Assembly: GCA_051453625.1 (NCBI GenBank) | Contig: JBOZIK010000001.1 | Span: 221,809,758 to 221,838,441 of the forward strand | Length of the DNA stretch: 28,684 nucleotides | Reading direction: 5' to 3' | DNA from: Welwitschia mirabilis | Lineage: Eukaryota > Gnetophyta > Gnetopsida > Welwitschiales | Shown here: positions 9,533-19,339 of the stretch, one piece after another | How positions within the stretch are numbered: the stretch's first letter is position 1 | Layout: every line of letters starts with the position of its first letter | Notes under the pieces: generated by a model | Told to the model about the DNA's origin: nothing | The model's input: the letters and a program-made list of their open reading frames with translations, nothing else | The model's database searches: none | Made by a program: the position numbers and the translations under genes

Positions 9533-9739
9533 TGTCAAGAACTATATGAGGAATGTAAAAAATTAGCAAGAATGATAAATGATCTAAATAAAGTTGTAAA
9601 TTCTCTCATCAAAAAGAATAAGAAAATAGAAGTAAAATATAAATTTCTCAAATTTAACAACTCTAATCGTTTGTCATAGGTAAAGGATTTATCTTTTTTT
9701 ATTAATAAATTTTTTAATGGTTTTTCTAAATTAAAATAG

Positions 9740-10420
9740 ATGCTTGGAGTTCAGAAATCCACTGGTGATAAATTAGGTATTGGTTTCATATCCCAAAATC
9801 CATAAGGTCAAAAAATTTAGGGAAATAGATAAAGTAAGTTCATTTTTAAAGTTTCTTGTACTTTCTTGAAAAAATAGGACACTCAAAGCATTTTTGCAAT
9901 ATTAGTAAGTTAATGCTATTTCCAGATTCAGTGAATTCATTGCCATTTAAATTTGATCCAAAAATAATTATATCATATAAGTCTAATAATACTAAATGGG
10001 TAAAAGCTAATGATCTTAATATTTTTTTAATGTAAATAGCTTTCAAAGGATTAAATGGAAGTAGCTAGTATTTAGACAATGGATACTAAATACACATGAT
10101 GGAAGATAAATCAAATTTTTAACACTTAAGTAATATTGATAGAGAAGATGTTACCTTGGGAGACAATGGAAAAGCAATAATAGAAGATATCAGAAGCATC
10201 GAAGAAGGTAAGTTATCAAAAATTAATAATGTGTTATATGTAAATAGTTTAAAGAATAATTTGTTAAGTATTAGTCAATTATATGACCAAGTTCACAAAG
10301 TAGTTTTTAAAAGTCAAAGTGTTTTTTGCATGAAAAATCAAACATTATTATCCTTAAAACAAAACAAGTAGACAATATTTATAGGATAGATGTTCATGTA
10401 AATTTGTGTAATAATTATAT
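9740..10420 (+). pseudogene. SIRE-like copia second knuckle and aspartic protease, broken
   Basis: The region begins MLGVQKSTGDKLGIGF (9740-9787), a stretch typical just before the second gag knuckle in this lineage. EKIGHSKHFC near 9869-9898 is the back half of that knuckle. The protease follows: Y-L-D-N-G-Y at 10069-10086 replaces the catalytic YLDSGC, and the Trp before it is TAG at 10066. HMMEDKSNF matches HMTGDKSNF. From 10137 the frame is open to 10371, with EDVTLGDNGKA, INNVLYV and LKNNLLSISQLYD, a good match to the rest of the domain. NIYRIDVHVNL near 10378-10405 marks the approach to the GAG-pre-integrase region, but no LWHxRLGH follows. Confidence 0.75.
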
Positions 10421-10938
10421 GAACTACAATAAAAAGGAAATAATGGTTTAAATTTTATTATAACTAAACATTTTATGGAAGATACTATTGTGAAACTATG
10501 ATTTTATGGCATTTTTCTTGATTGCAAAAATGATCTAGGGGTTAACTCACTATTATTTGACTAATTATAGGGTGGTCAACTAGATCTATAATTTATTCAA
10601 CTAAATGTGATTAATAAACTGGCTTGAAAGCCTAGTCACCTAGACCTCTATTTGTATTGTACACTCATATTTCAATAGGTTAACCAAAATTTAACCAATT
10701 GACTAAACCTAATGAATTATAGTGTAGAAGTACCATTGGTGGACCTAATTTATTTCTTTAGATTACTCTAATTAACCTCCTCTATAAAAAAAATAAGTAT
10801 CCAAATCATTTTCATTATGTTCTAGCCTCATTTCTCTTTTAGATCTAAAGTTTTTCCTTCCAAATCTAGATCCTTGGTTCCAGATCCAGTGATTTTTCTT
10901 GGATTTTCTAGCTTTGAAGCTCTCATAGAAAGGCTAAA
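10421..10938 (+). promoter_or_regulatory. Non-coding block with LTR-like motifs and a TATA box
   Basis: The copia polyprotein stops at about 10420, and integrase, RT and RNase H do not follow. Instead there are GGTCAACTAGATC near 10572, CACCTAGACC near 10637 and GGTTAACC near 10678. These resemble the motif array of the element's own LTRs. TATAAAAA at 10783-10790 is followed, 149 bases after its end, by the ATG of the plant-transposon-like ORF. A C/T-rich leader-like stretch lies between. It may be a second promoter, or the edge of an inserted element. Confidence 0.4.
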
Positions 10939-11834
10939 ATGGCTAAATATTTCTTAAAGAAAAAAGTCAAGAAAGCTACAACTAGAGATCCCTCTTACTT
11001 CTACCAAGGGATGTCTAAGGAGGATGTGGAAAAGCTCCAAGAAAAGTTTAATAAGAAACTAGTCTATCAAGAGCAATCTATTACTACTTTAGATCTTAAA
11101 GCACTTAAGGAGGTGATTCCACTCCTAAGATATTAGCATTATAGTTGTTTTATTAATGTTTCAAATTCAACATATTCATTTTTGACCTATATGTTTTACT
11201 GTAATGCTTCTTATGATCATGATTTGGGAACTTTTGAAACCCTCATTTTGGGGAAGTAACTGAGGATCATTGCAAATCTTATTTATAATCTTATTGATCT
11301 ACCTAGAGGAGATTATGAAGAGTTTTGGCCTCTTTATAACTCCATAAGAGATAAACCAGTAGTCATAAAGGAGATTTGTGGTAAGTCACATTCATGGAAA
11401 TATACCATTTCTACATCCTTGCTTATTTCCAAATACCATTTTCTTCATTTGGTCTTTACTTATAACGTTTTGCCTTTGATAGATCATTGTGATTAGGCCT
11501 CTAGCTATAGGGTATATTTAATGTATTTGGTAAAGACTGGATATTCCATTGATGCCCTTACCATCATACTAAAAAATATGATCTTTCAATTAAAGTACCA
11601 TAGAACTAGGGCTTTACCCTACTCTGTGCTAATCACCAATCTCTGTCATTATTTCTATATGCATCTTCATCCTAAGCTTGAAAATCTCTAACCCATGGAA
11701 CCCATTAGGCATGGGACACTGTCCCACATGCACATATTTACCCCTTTCAAGAAGTCCTCAAAATCATCTCTCCTAGTGAGACTCTTTCATACTTGAAATG
11801 GATTCTCTCGTATCAAGCATATGAAGAAAGCCCT

Positions 11835-12036
11835 CATTACAGCTAGGTATGAAATTGATAACACTTTAATAGAAGCCACTAGCTCNNNNNNNNNNNNNNN
11901 NNNNNNNNNNNNNNNNNNNNNNNNNNNNNNNNNNNNNNNNNNNNNNNNNNNNNNNNNNNNNNNNNNNNNNNNNNNNNNNNNNNNNCATTACAGCTAGGTA
12001 TGAAATTGATAATACTTTAATAGAAGCCACTAGCTC
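11835..12036. repeat. Gap-flanking direct repeat (51 bases), 100-N gap 11886-11985
   Basis: Bases 11835-11885 recur at 11986-12036 with one difference. Merging the two copies keeps the reading frame of the surrounding ORF open. Confidence 0.9.
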
Positions 12037-12176
12037 AACAAAAATGACAAGAGAAGAAGAGAAAGAAGATTCTAAAGAAGAATCTAAAGAGGAGAAGAAG
12101 AGGAGAAATCTTATTAGACCTTTTCATATGGTTATGTTTGTTGTTTTTTTTACTTGTGTGTTTTTTCCTTCTTTGT

Positions 12177-12203
12177 CATTGATGTCAAAAGGGGGAGAAT
12201 TAG
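12177..12203 (+). promoter_or_regulatory. Polypurine tract-like site, first copy
   Basis: The bases read CATTGATGTCAAAAGGGGGAGAATTA. This is the well-known SIRE-type 3' end sequence, in which the purine run primes plus-strand DNA synthesis. It is better preserved than the copy that actually adjoins the 3' LTR. Confidence 0.6.
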
Positions 12204-12226
12204 TTGTATTTATCTTATGGTTTTAG

Positions 12227-12868
12227 ATGTAGTTTACTCTTAATGAGAATTTTTACTTTGTACTGCATAAATTAATGAAATAAAAATGCACTTCATTTTT
12301 ATACTTTCAATTTGTGTTTCAACACTTTTTTAGTGTAATTTAAATATTCATGTGAACATAAATTTTATAATATGTTGAANNNNNNNNNNNNNNNNNNNNN
12401 NNNNNNNNNNNNNNNNNNNNNNNNNNNNNNNNNNNNNNNNNNNNNNNNNNNNNNNNNNNNNNNNNNNNNNNNNNNNNNNGTGCACTTCATTTTTATACTT
12501 TCAATTTGTGTTTCAACCTTTTTTTAGTGCAATTTAAATATTCATGTGAACATAAATTTTCTAATATGTTGAATATTAAGGATTCATATGATGTCTATCC
12601 TATATTTAAAATGAACTCTAAATTGTCAATGATTGAAGTATTAAATATTATATGATCAAACTGATGCTTCTCATAAATATTATTTTTCTTGACTCTCCAA
12701 ATATGTATCATAAATTGTTTTTATTTTAGCATAAAATAAGACTTATCAAAATGTCTTCATTTAGTTTCAAAAGGATTAATATTTTTTGCAAAACTTAATA
12801 GGCATTTTATAAGGGGGGTTTTCTTAATTTTAATATTTTTACAGCTAAGAAACATTTACCATCGATGT
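12227..12868 (+). other. 3' internal spacer of the SIRE-like element
   Basis: This A+T-rich stretch between the two polypurine-like sites has no coding signal I recognise. It includes the 100-N gap at 12380-12479, flanked by 93-base direct repeats (12287-12379 and 12481-12573). Confidence 0.5.
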
Positions 12869-12880
12869 TAAAGGGGATAT
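12861..12880 (+). promoter_or_regulatory. Polypurine tract adjoining the 3' LTR
   Basis: The bases read ATCGATGTTAAAGGGGATAT, a decayed version of the first copy at 12177, and end where the 3' LTR starts. Position makes this the functional tract. Confidence 0.65.
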
Positions 12881-14289
12881 TATTAGATTATATTTTGCCA
12901 ATTAATGTTAAACTAATGTTTTCTACGAATTAAATTTTGTGTATCTTATGTAGAAAATATTAACCACTTACAGGTCAAATGCTAAAGCTAAGAATATTAC
13001 ATTCTAATCACTAGAAACCTATCAAGTTTACTTATCCTCTTGGTGGGTTAACTGGACTTTCAAGGAGTCAACCGCACCTAAAGTATACTCTCAAAATTAA
13101 ATTGAATTTATTAGGATCAACTAGACTTCTAATGGGTCAATCAGACCTATGAACCTGAGAATTAATATCTCTAAATCAATTGTTAAGGGATCAACCAAAC
13201 CTATGAGGGATCGATCGGATCTATGAACTTAAGAACTAGTACTCCTGAACTAGTTAGCAAAGCATCGACTACAACTTTCAGAAATTAACTAGACTTGAGT
13301 ACTATACACTTGATATCCCTAAGTTGATCATTAAGGGATCAACCGAACATGGAGTCATAAGAAACTGGGGCAACTGAAAAGTTCACTTGGATTACTTGTC
13401 TAAGTCACAGTACTAGGAGGGGTCGACCAAACTTTTGAGGGATTAACTAGTTAAAATGAAAATGAATTTTATATCTATTCTATATTTTTTATGTATTCAT
13501 TTTATAGCTATTTATAGCTATTAAAAGAACATTTTTAATTATAATAGACCCTAAAAGCCTTTTAGTATACTTAGCCAAGAGAGAAATCTCTAAAAGAACT
13601 TTTTGGACATTTTGATCTTTGGCCAAATAATTTGAAATTTTTGATTTATTAGTATACTAGCTTAGCATTGTATTCCTGATAAAAAACAAGTCATCATATA
13701 TTATTTATATACATTCAAGGTAAGATATTATACTTTGTTATTGTATCATCTATAGGATAAGAGATTCATTACAATCATTGTATTGAAGAATGGATGATAT
13801 TAGTGAATTAGGGCATCTCTTCATTACTATCACACATTATGAAAGGTTGAGACTTAGCCTATAAAATTTTGTTAAAAGGTTGATATTTAGCCTACGAAAT
13901 TCCATTGAAAGATTAAGACTTACCCTACAAAAGTCTATTGAAAAGGTTAAGACTTAGCTTATAAAGTCTATGTGTAAAGGTTACAAGTAAACCTGCAATA
14001 CCTGGAAGAGTTAAATAAAGATCTGAATAAGGCTTAATGATAATCTGATCATCGAGAGTGGAGTAGGGGGTTTCCTAAATTACTATAAAACTTGCATGCA
14101 TCTGATCGATATTTTATGCTTTCTGTTAGTTTCATTTTTCTAAATACTTTTAGTTTTTCTTTACATGCATGAGTTTGTTAGTAATTTATTTCAAGCAAGC
14201 TTTTGTTATATTGTAAGTTTATTTACATAATTTTTTAAAGAACCATTCACCTCCCCCCTCCCCCTTCTTTAGGGTTCTTGATTCTCACA
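12881..14289 (+). repeat. SIRE-like 3' LTR
   Basis: It starts TATTAGATTATA and ends GATTCTCACA. In order it shows the GGGATCAACC-type array (13050-13450), a decayed TATA region near 13562, four 33-base repeat units (13844-13979) and the C-rich end at 14246-14276. Its length of 1409 bases has no N and is the best estimate of the true LTR length. Confidence 0.85.
13844..13979 (+). repeat. 33-base tandem repeat in 3' LTR, four units
   Basis: Units start near 13844, 13878, 13911 and 13944, with a core GGTTRAGACTTAGCCTATAAA. Compare the three units at 7250-7350. Confidence 0.75.
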
Positions 14290-15280
14290 AAAATCTCCTC
14301 TACATTTTTATTATTCATATCTGTTACCTTATTATGAGAATGTTGCATCTTAACATAAAAGACTTGCTAGTAGAGTTCACCACTTTAATGTTTTTTGATG
14401 CCTAGTAACTTTAAAATAATTATGTTGAATGATGATAAATTTTTCACAGAGATCATTAAAATAATATAAACTATCTCCCATGAATTTAGTAGTGATTTAA
14501 TAATAGTTATTATCTTAAGACCTTATTTTAATTTTGTATGCAAATTATTGGTTTGATAAAATAGACTATTCATTTCATATAGATGACTTTATAATGGATT
14601 TTCATGGTTCATTTTTATTTTTTAAATCCCTATTAAAAGTGTAAAATTCATTCATTCTGATGTGCCAATCATACCTTTCATTCATGTTTTTTCAAAAAAT
14701 GTAATTCTTTATAATTTCTCTACACACATTTCATATTTGATTTTCTGTGACAAGGATGAATCTATCTAAGTTCTTTATTATTAATCTTTTTTCATTATTT
14801 GTTTGAATACNNNNNNNNNNNNNNNNNNNNNNNNNNNNNNNNNNNNNNNNNNNNNNNNNNNNNNNNNNNNNNNNNNNNNNNNNNNNNNNNNNNNNNNNNN
14901 NNNNNNNNNNTTTGAATACTCATTTAGCTAGTTTGCACTTCTTAACTAAAAAAACCTTCACTTTATCCTTTGATTGTCGATACAATTTCATATCATTTTA
15001 GAAGAGAAGGATGTCCATCAATATTTTTTATTTATGCTAGTCCTTTAGTTTGACCATCTATTTGTCATCTATAAGTGGTCCATCTCTATTTATGTTTTTC
15101 AAAAGATTTCCTCATAAGAAGTTGAGACCACTAACCAACCCTATCATGGACCTTCATTAACACTATTATGGAAAAATAAAAGAATGAATAAAAGGAAAAT
15201 GAACAAGTAAACAAAAAATATAATGAGTTTGGGCCTTTTCTGACCTACATTCTTCAACTATCATAGAGCTCTATCACATG
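14290..15280 (-). pseudogene. Copia element on minus strand, gag piece, broken
   Basis: On the minus strand, FNDLCEKF at 14437-14460 is followed 29 codons later by LLASL at 14359-14374. This matches the FNDLV...LLASLP spacing of copia gag (UBN2-type). HNKVTDMNNKNVEEI follows down to 14290, fitting the segment between that block and the zinc knuckle. The knuckle remnant lies at 5425-5475, on the far side of the SIRE-like element, so the two pieces were once adjacent. LYEMNSLFYQTNNLHTKLK-like sequence near 14520-14580 fits the block before FNDL. The N-terminal half (14600-15250) is too decayed to read and has a 100-N gap at 14811-14910, with TTTGAATAC on each side. Confidence 0.55.
15268..15280 (-). 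promoter_or_regulatory. Possible decayed tRNA-Met primer-binding site
   Basis: The minus strand reads TGTGATAGAGCTCTATG, compared with TGGTATCAGAGC. Eight of twelve bases agree with one gap. It lies directly after a TG-CA-bounded candidate LTR and upstream of the copia gag remnant. Confidence 0.3.
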
Positions 15281-15488
15281 TGGTAGAAATTAGTAGTCAT
15301 AAGTAACATAATCCATTCCTTTAGCTTAAGCCATGACCCTAAGTGAAAAGGCAAAAAATGACTCTAGCCAAAGTTTCACTAGAATTCCTATGACCTTTTA
15401 TATCATTAGGATTTAATAAAATATCCTAAAATAACATTGACCTCCCATAATATTTTCTCCTCTATACAACATATAGTTACTCTTAACA
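15281..15488 (-). repeat. Candidate short LTR of the minus-strand copia
   Basis: The 208-base segment reads TGTTAAGAG at its start (15488) and ends CTACCA on the minus strand. TATAAAAGG lies at 15391-15399. Length, ends and TATA position fit a short copia LTR. No second copy is in the window to prove it, because the matching 3' LTR would lie to the left of position 1. Confidence 0.35.
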
Positions 15489-16599
15489 TAAAGGATAAAT
15501 ATAAGATTTAAAAAATAAATTTATTTCTTTTCTTTTATTTTTTTAGAAATCCTTTAAAGTGTTTAAAATTCCCTAGCATCTTGATTAAAATTTGTTTCTT
15601 TAACATTTCATTTTTTAAGCCAAATTTTTTAATTTGGTTGAGAGAATCTTAAAATAATATTATTAATAATATACATTTAAGTTCTATATTTGTATATATT
15701 TCTTGTTTTACGAAGTGAGGGGATAATTTTATCTTATTTTCTAATGATTATTTATGTGTATTATAAAAATATTTAATATTAAGTTTTTAATAATACATAA
15801 GATTTTAATTTTTAAATTGTTATTGGTATTTTATTCTTATAGGTTTGGAAATTTTCATTTATTTTACATTTTTTTAAAACATCTAAAAATTTATCTATAA
15901 ATAAATTTAGATTTTAAAATTATGTTATACTCAATGATTAATATTGTTAGTTGAAATGCTTTAATTCTTTTATCCCTTAAAAATTTAAAAATTGTAATAA
16001 AGGCAAAAAATAATAATCATACATTAATACTAAATCAATCAAGTAAGACTAAGTCAAGTAAGTAATAAAACTAAATCAAATAATATAAGATGGAGAAAAT
16101 TTAAATTTATCTGTAGAATATTAGATTATAATTTATAACTTAATAAGTACTTAATATTTGTTACATGACATGTAAAAATTATTTTTGCACACATATAATG
16201 GATTAAGGTTACTTAGTTATTAAATGATTATAGGAAGAAGGCAGATTGTATATTAGCTTCAATCACATCAATAAGTTAGTTTACAAGTTGTAAAAAATTC
16301 CTAAAAGTGCCCTAGGTCTTTAATTAAAAAAAGTTTATTATTTATCATCTTCAAATTATGTATCAAGACATGGTTTTGACAAAATTATGATAGGTTAATT
16401 CTTATTAGAAAAATTAATTAATTTGATTCATAAAGTTAAATTACATTAAATTGTTATTTATGGGAAATGCATATGTTTTTCATTTATCTTATTATTAAAA
16501 TGTGTAATTACATTAAGTGAAATATATAATTTTAATAGGATTTTATTACATTATCTTAAAAAAATAATGGTGTCGTAAAAAATTATAACTTCTTTTCTA

Positions 16600-17114
16600 A
16601 TCTTTTTTTTCTCTGTAGAACTAGGAAATTTATGAATGTAATGTTTTTCTTCTTGACTTTTGATTTCATATACTTATTTTGTGATTTTATCTTGTGAAAC
16701 CCTTGAAAATTCTTGATAAGTGGATGTAATTTCAATTTTCATCTCCATTATTTTTACTTCTGATACAAACTTTTATTGTCACTTGTATTTTTTTTTAAGT
16801 GAGATTTAGAAACTTCTAAAGAATATTAATTAGTATGTTATCTTGATTGACATTTATTATTCCATAGTTTAGCTTCTCTTTTTAATAAAACTAGAAAATT
16901 TATGGATGTAGTAAGTTTCTTCTTGGATTTTAGTTTCATCATCTCATGAAAGCTTTACAGATCTTTATTAAGTAAAAGCACTTATTTTTTCTATTTTTAA
17001 TATTTTTTACTTCTTATACAAACTTCTCTAGTATCTTATACTAATTTCTTTTAAATGAGATTTAATGTTATATTAAAATATTATCTTGTTTGGCATTTGT
17101 TATTTCATAATTTA
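16600..17114. repeat. Diverged tandem duplication, about 250-270 bases per unit
   Basis: Unit A (16600-16872) and unit B (16873-17114) align along their length. ACTAGGAAATTTATGAATGTA at 16620 matches CTAGAAAATTTATGGATGTA at 16891, TACTTCTGATACAAACTT matches TACTTCTTATACAAACTT, and CATTTATTATTCCATAGTTTAG matches CATTTGTTATTTCATAATTTAG. No gap lies between them, so this duplication is real. Confidence 0.75.
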
Positions 17115-17600
17115 GATCACTCATATCCATAATGCTAATTTTGTTTTTTTAAACAAAAATTCTTTAATAATTGTAGTCATTTTTCATTATTAAAACTAGA
17201 TGAATGGATTAAATTTAAATTAATGTTGGATATTAATAAGTTATTTTGTAAAATTCACTTTGTTTTTTAGATTACTTTTGTTGTTAATAAAAAATCCTAT
17301 CACTACAAAATTCTTATTAATGAATGTAATAGTTTAAAATCAAGAATAACATAATAATTAGTATAATGTAGTTTGATAAATATTTAGAATCATAATAATA
17401 ATCATAAAAATGAAAGGAATATAGTATATACAGTAAATTCAAGATTGTATTCAATTCAATACAATAATAACTCAAAAAATCACAATGAAACAATAATAAA
17501 TATCTAAGTTAGATATTTCACAAAATTTTATATGTAGTACAAAATTAATCTATTAATCAATATATATGAATTGTTAAAGAATAAATAAAAATCCAATATG

Positions 17601-17822
17601 TAGCTTTATTTTGGATTTTTAAGATTTGTTATGAAATATGTATCTTGAGCAAGTACATAGCATGTATTATAGTTTTGATGATACTATGCAATAAAGGAAA
17701 GCAAGTTTATATCAAGACTCACATACTTATAGCATATATGAGAGATTAGGAGAGCTTATGGTAATACATAGGAGAAGGATTTCATTCTAGACTTTTAAGA
17801 CTTGTTATGAAATATGTTTCTT
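17601..17822. repeat. Short direct repeat pair, about 45 bases
   Basis: Bases 17601-17646 and 17778-17822 share TTTTAAGAYTTGTTATGAAA and the following TATGTTTCTT-like sequence. The offset is about 176 bases. Confidence 0.6.
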
Positions 17823-18289
17823 CAATTATAAATGGAAATTATAAAATTATTTATAATCAAATAAATCTTAATTAAGGTTATGAAATTCAAGAGATAATAT
17901 ACATATACATTAGTAGAATTGGAAGTTATCATAAAAACTCTATTTTTAATAAAAATAAGTCTTATCAAGCTTCATGTTTTATTCTAAGTTTATTCTCTTT
18001 AACATTGATGGACTTTTTCATTATGATAAGAATCTATGGTTTATAATGCCTTTTAGTAAATACATAGTTTTCAACCTCATCGATCTCATAGTAAATAATC
18101 GAATAAATAATATTGCTTTTTTATAATGACCTATCTATTTTTCATATACAAGTAATTGATTAAATAAATCCATATACATTTACAAATTCCATTTTAAGGA
18201 TCAAGGTCCCATCTAGTAAGTCATATCATCCACATTTTAAGGTGAAGCTTTCATGTTTGAAACCTAATGGTGGATCAGCATTATACTAT

Positions 18290-18441
18290 TTAGTAGTGGC
18301 CAGCTAATGGGGTTTTAGCAATGATGATTTAGCTTATACTCTTTGCTAGTGATCTAGTACTAGGGTTTTAGAGATGAGCTAGCACTATACTTGCTTATAC
18401 TAGCTAGCTAGTGGGGTTTTATGCTTAGCTGATTTAGCAGT
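18290..18441. repeat. Degenerate minisatellite, about 52-base period
   Basis: Three units each carry TAGTGGGGTTTTA or a close variant, at 18309, 18362 and 18413, spaced 53 and 51 bases. Around them are repeated GCTAGT and GATTTAGC blocks. Local G content is higher than in the surrounding DNA. Confidence 0.6.
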
Positions 18442-19339
18442 AAGTCTAAGGCTAGTAATTAGGCTTGTTTGCCATGTTTTGCTTTATCCTTTATGACATA
18501 AAGAGGTTAAGTCTCATAAGCTAGTAGAAATGCTATCTGTTATGCTCATTTTTGCCCTTCTATTAGGTAAAGAAGTTTTATGATTTTTAGAAATTTCTCA
18601 TAAGATTCTTTTGTAATTTGTATAATGACCACTTTCTTATGATAAAATAATTGTCAATTAATATTAGTTCTTTTTTCTATTTAAGCAAATGGGTATGAGC
18701 TCAAATTAAAATTAATGAATTTTGGTGTCATTTCAAGAGGTTTCTCCAGATGTTTCATACTATAATTCAGGTAGCCATTGACAAATATTATAGAAACAGT
18801 GTAAACAAAGTGTCTAGTTCTTCTACATTGGTTATTGAAATTTAGCTTCTTTACTACATTGAAAGGATTTTAATTACTAAAAATCATTTTAACTTTAGTA
18901 AAGTCACTAATTTATAGCTAAAGACATAAGAAACATTTCTTATTTAACTCTTATTTTACTTAGAAAAATATTATATGGTATCTATTAACATATAAAATTG
19001 ACATTTATATTAAGTGTTTTCGGTCAATTTATTGTAACTGAAGACATTAATTTAATTGTTTTAATCATAAAATATGTCTTCTATTATTTTTAGAATACAA
19101 TTAAATGTTATGTATTTCTCCATATTAAATTGCAGATATTTAGCCACTTTTAAAATATATAATGGAAAATGGACTCAATTTTGCATAAAACAACGATGGC
19201 AAATAGAGACATGAGGTGGTGATACATAGTAAAAGTAATTAAATACATGTGGCAAAGGCATCTGGAGGTGGCATTACAGACATGTGGTAACAGCACTAGT
19301 TGGTAGAGTAATTCGGCTCTAAAGGCCACATGTTAGACT

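Larger units (their letters stand above)
7748..9690 (+). pseudogene. SIRE-like copia gag, broken
   Basis: Gag forms the particle that packages element RNA. The first part (7748-8144) is one frame beginning D-G-stop-N-Y-A-Y-W, matching the FDGxNYxxWK start of copia gag. It has stops at 7754, 7817 and 8087. A 417-N gap (8145-8561) hides the middle. SLPKKFEPKDLAIE and EELQGNL-TYKL near 8650-8755 match the SLPKRFRPKVTAIE and EELIGSLQTYE blocks. The knuckle C-Y-S-C-K-G-F-G-H-M-V-N-K-C at 8984-9025 is intact. An acidic stretch and a coiled-coil-like Lys/Glu/Leu segment (9515-9680) follow. The start codon cannot be fixed. The frames before and after the gap cannot be joined with confidence. Confidence 0.8.
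10939..12226 (+). pseudogene. ORF resembling the 'putative plant transposon protein' family
   Basis: The ORF starts ATG at 10939 and holds one frame to 11885, about 315 codons. It has five stops (11134, 11257, 11494, 11689, 11794) but no frameshift. After a 100-N gap the same frame continues to the stop at 12224. Motifs include FYCNASYDHDLGTF, IYNLIDLPRGDYEEFWP, ASSYRVYLMYLVKTGYSIDA and RTRALPYSVLITNL. These follow the pattern of the plant-specific domain often annotated 'putative plant transposon protein', which ends in a TR-LPYG-LLTRLF-type block. The C-terminus is charged (EEEKEDSKEESKEEKKRR) and then hydrophobic, running into the polypurine tract. The function of the family is not known to me. 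The lack of frameshifts contrasts with gag and protease in the same element. Confidence 0.6.
5495..14289 (+). mobile_element. SIRE-like Ty1/copia element with both LTRs; INT/RT/RNase H not seen
   Basis: The 5' LTR ends at 7649, the tRNA-Met PBS follows at 7652, then gag, protease, an extra plant ORF, two polypurine-tract-like sites and the 3' LTR at 12881. Lineage evidence includes the TTCACC-C-run-TAGGGTTCTTGAT end before the PBS, the gag motif family and the ATTGATGTCAAAAGGGGGAGA block near the 3' end, all usual for SIRE. The 5 bases before it (AAAAG, 5490-5494) and after it (AAAAT, 14290-14294) are a near-match target-site duplication. The minus-strand copia lies on both sides. In the LTR tract 7350-7490 compared with 13977-14120, I count about 20 differences in about 140 aligned bases, so the insertion is old. 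Confidence 0.8.
15489..18982. other. A+T-rich DNA with no recognisable gene
   Basis: I found no coding domain, LTR or RNA gene here. The stretch has no N. It is extremely A+T-rich at 15489-17500, with many short ATTA/TAAT palindromes. It holds three separate repeat structures, listed individually. It may be host intergenic DNA between two retrotransposon insertions. Confidence 0.5.

Noticed and set aside
12108-12226. Hydrophobic C-terminus as a true membrane anchor or env-like segment
   Set aside because: The segment is encoded by T-rich DNA running into the polypurine tract, a usual feature of the SIRE-type 3' end, so the hydrophobicity may be a by-product of base composition.
18719-18740. 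Second possible tRNA-Asp primer-binding site (ATTTTGGTGTCATT, as at 21432)
   Set aside because: Fourteen bases match the PBS context at 21432-21445, but neither the upstream LTR end nor the downstream leader aligns.
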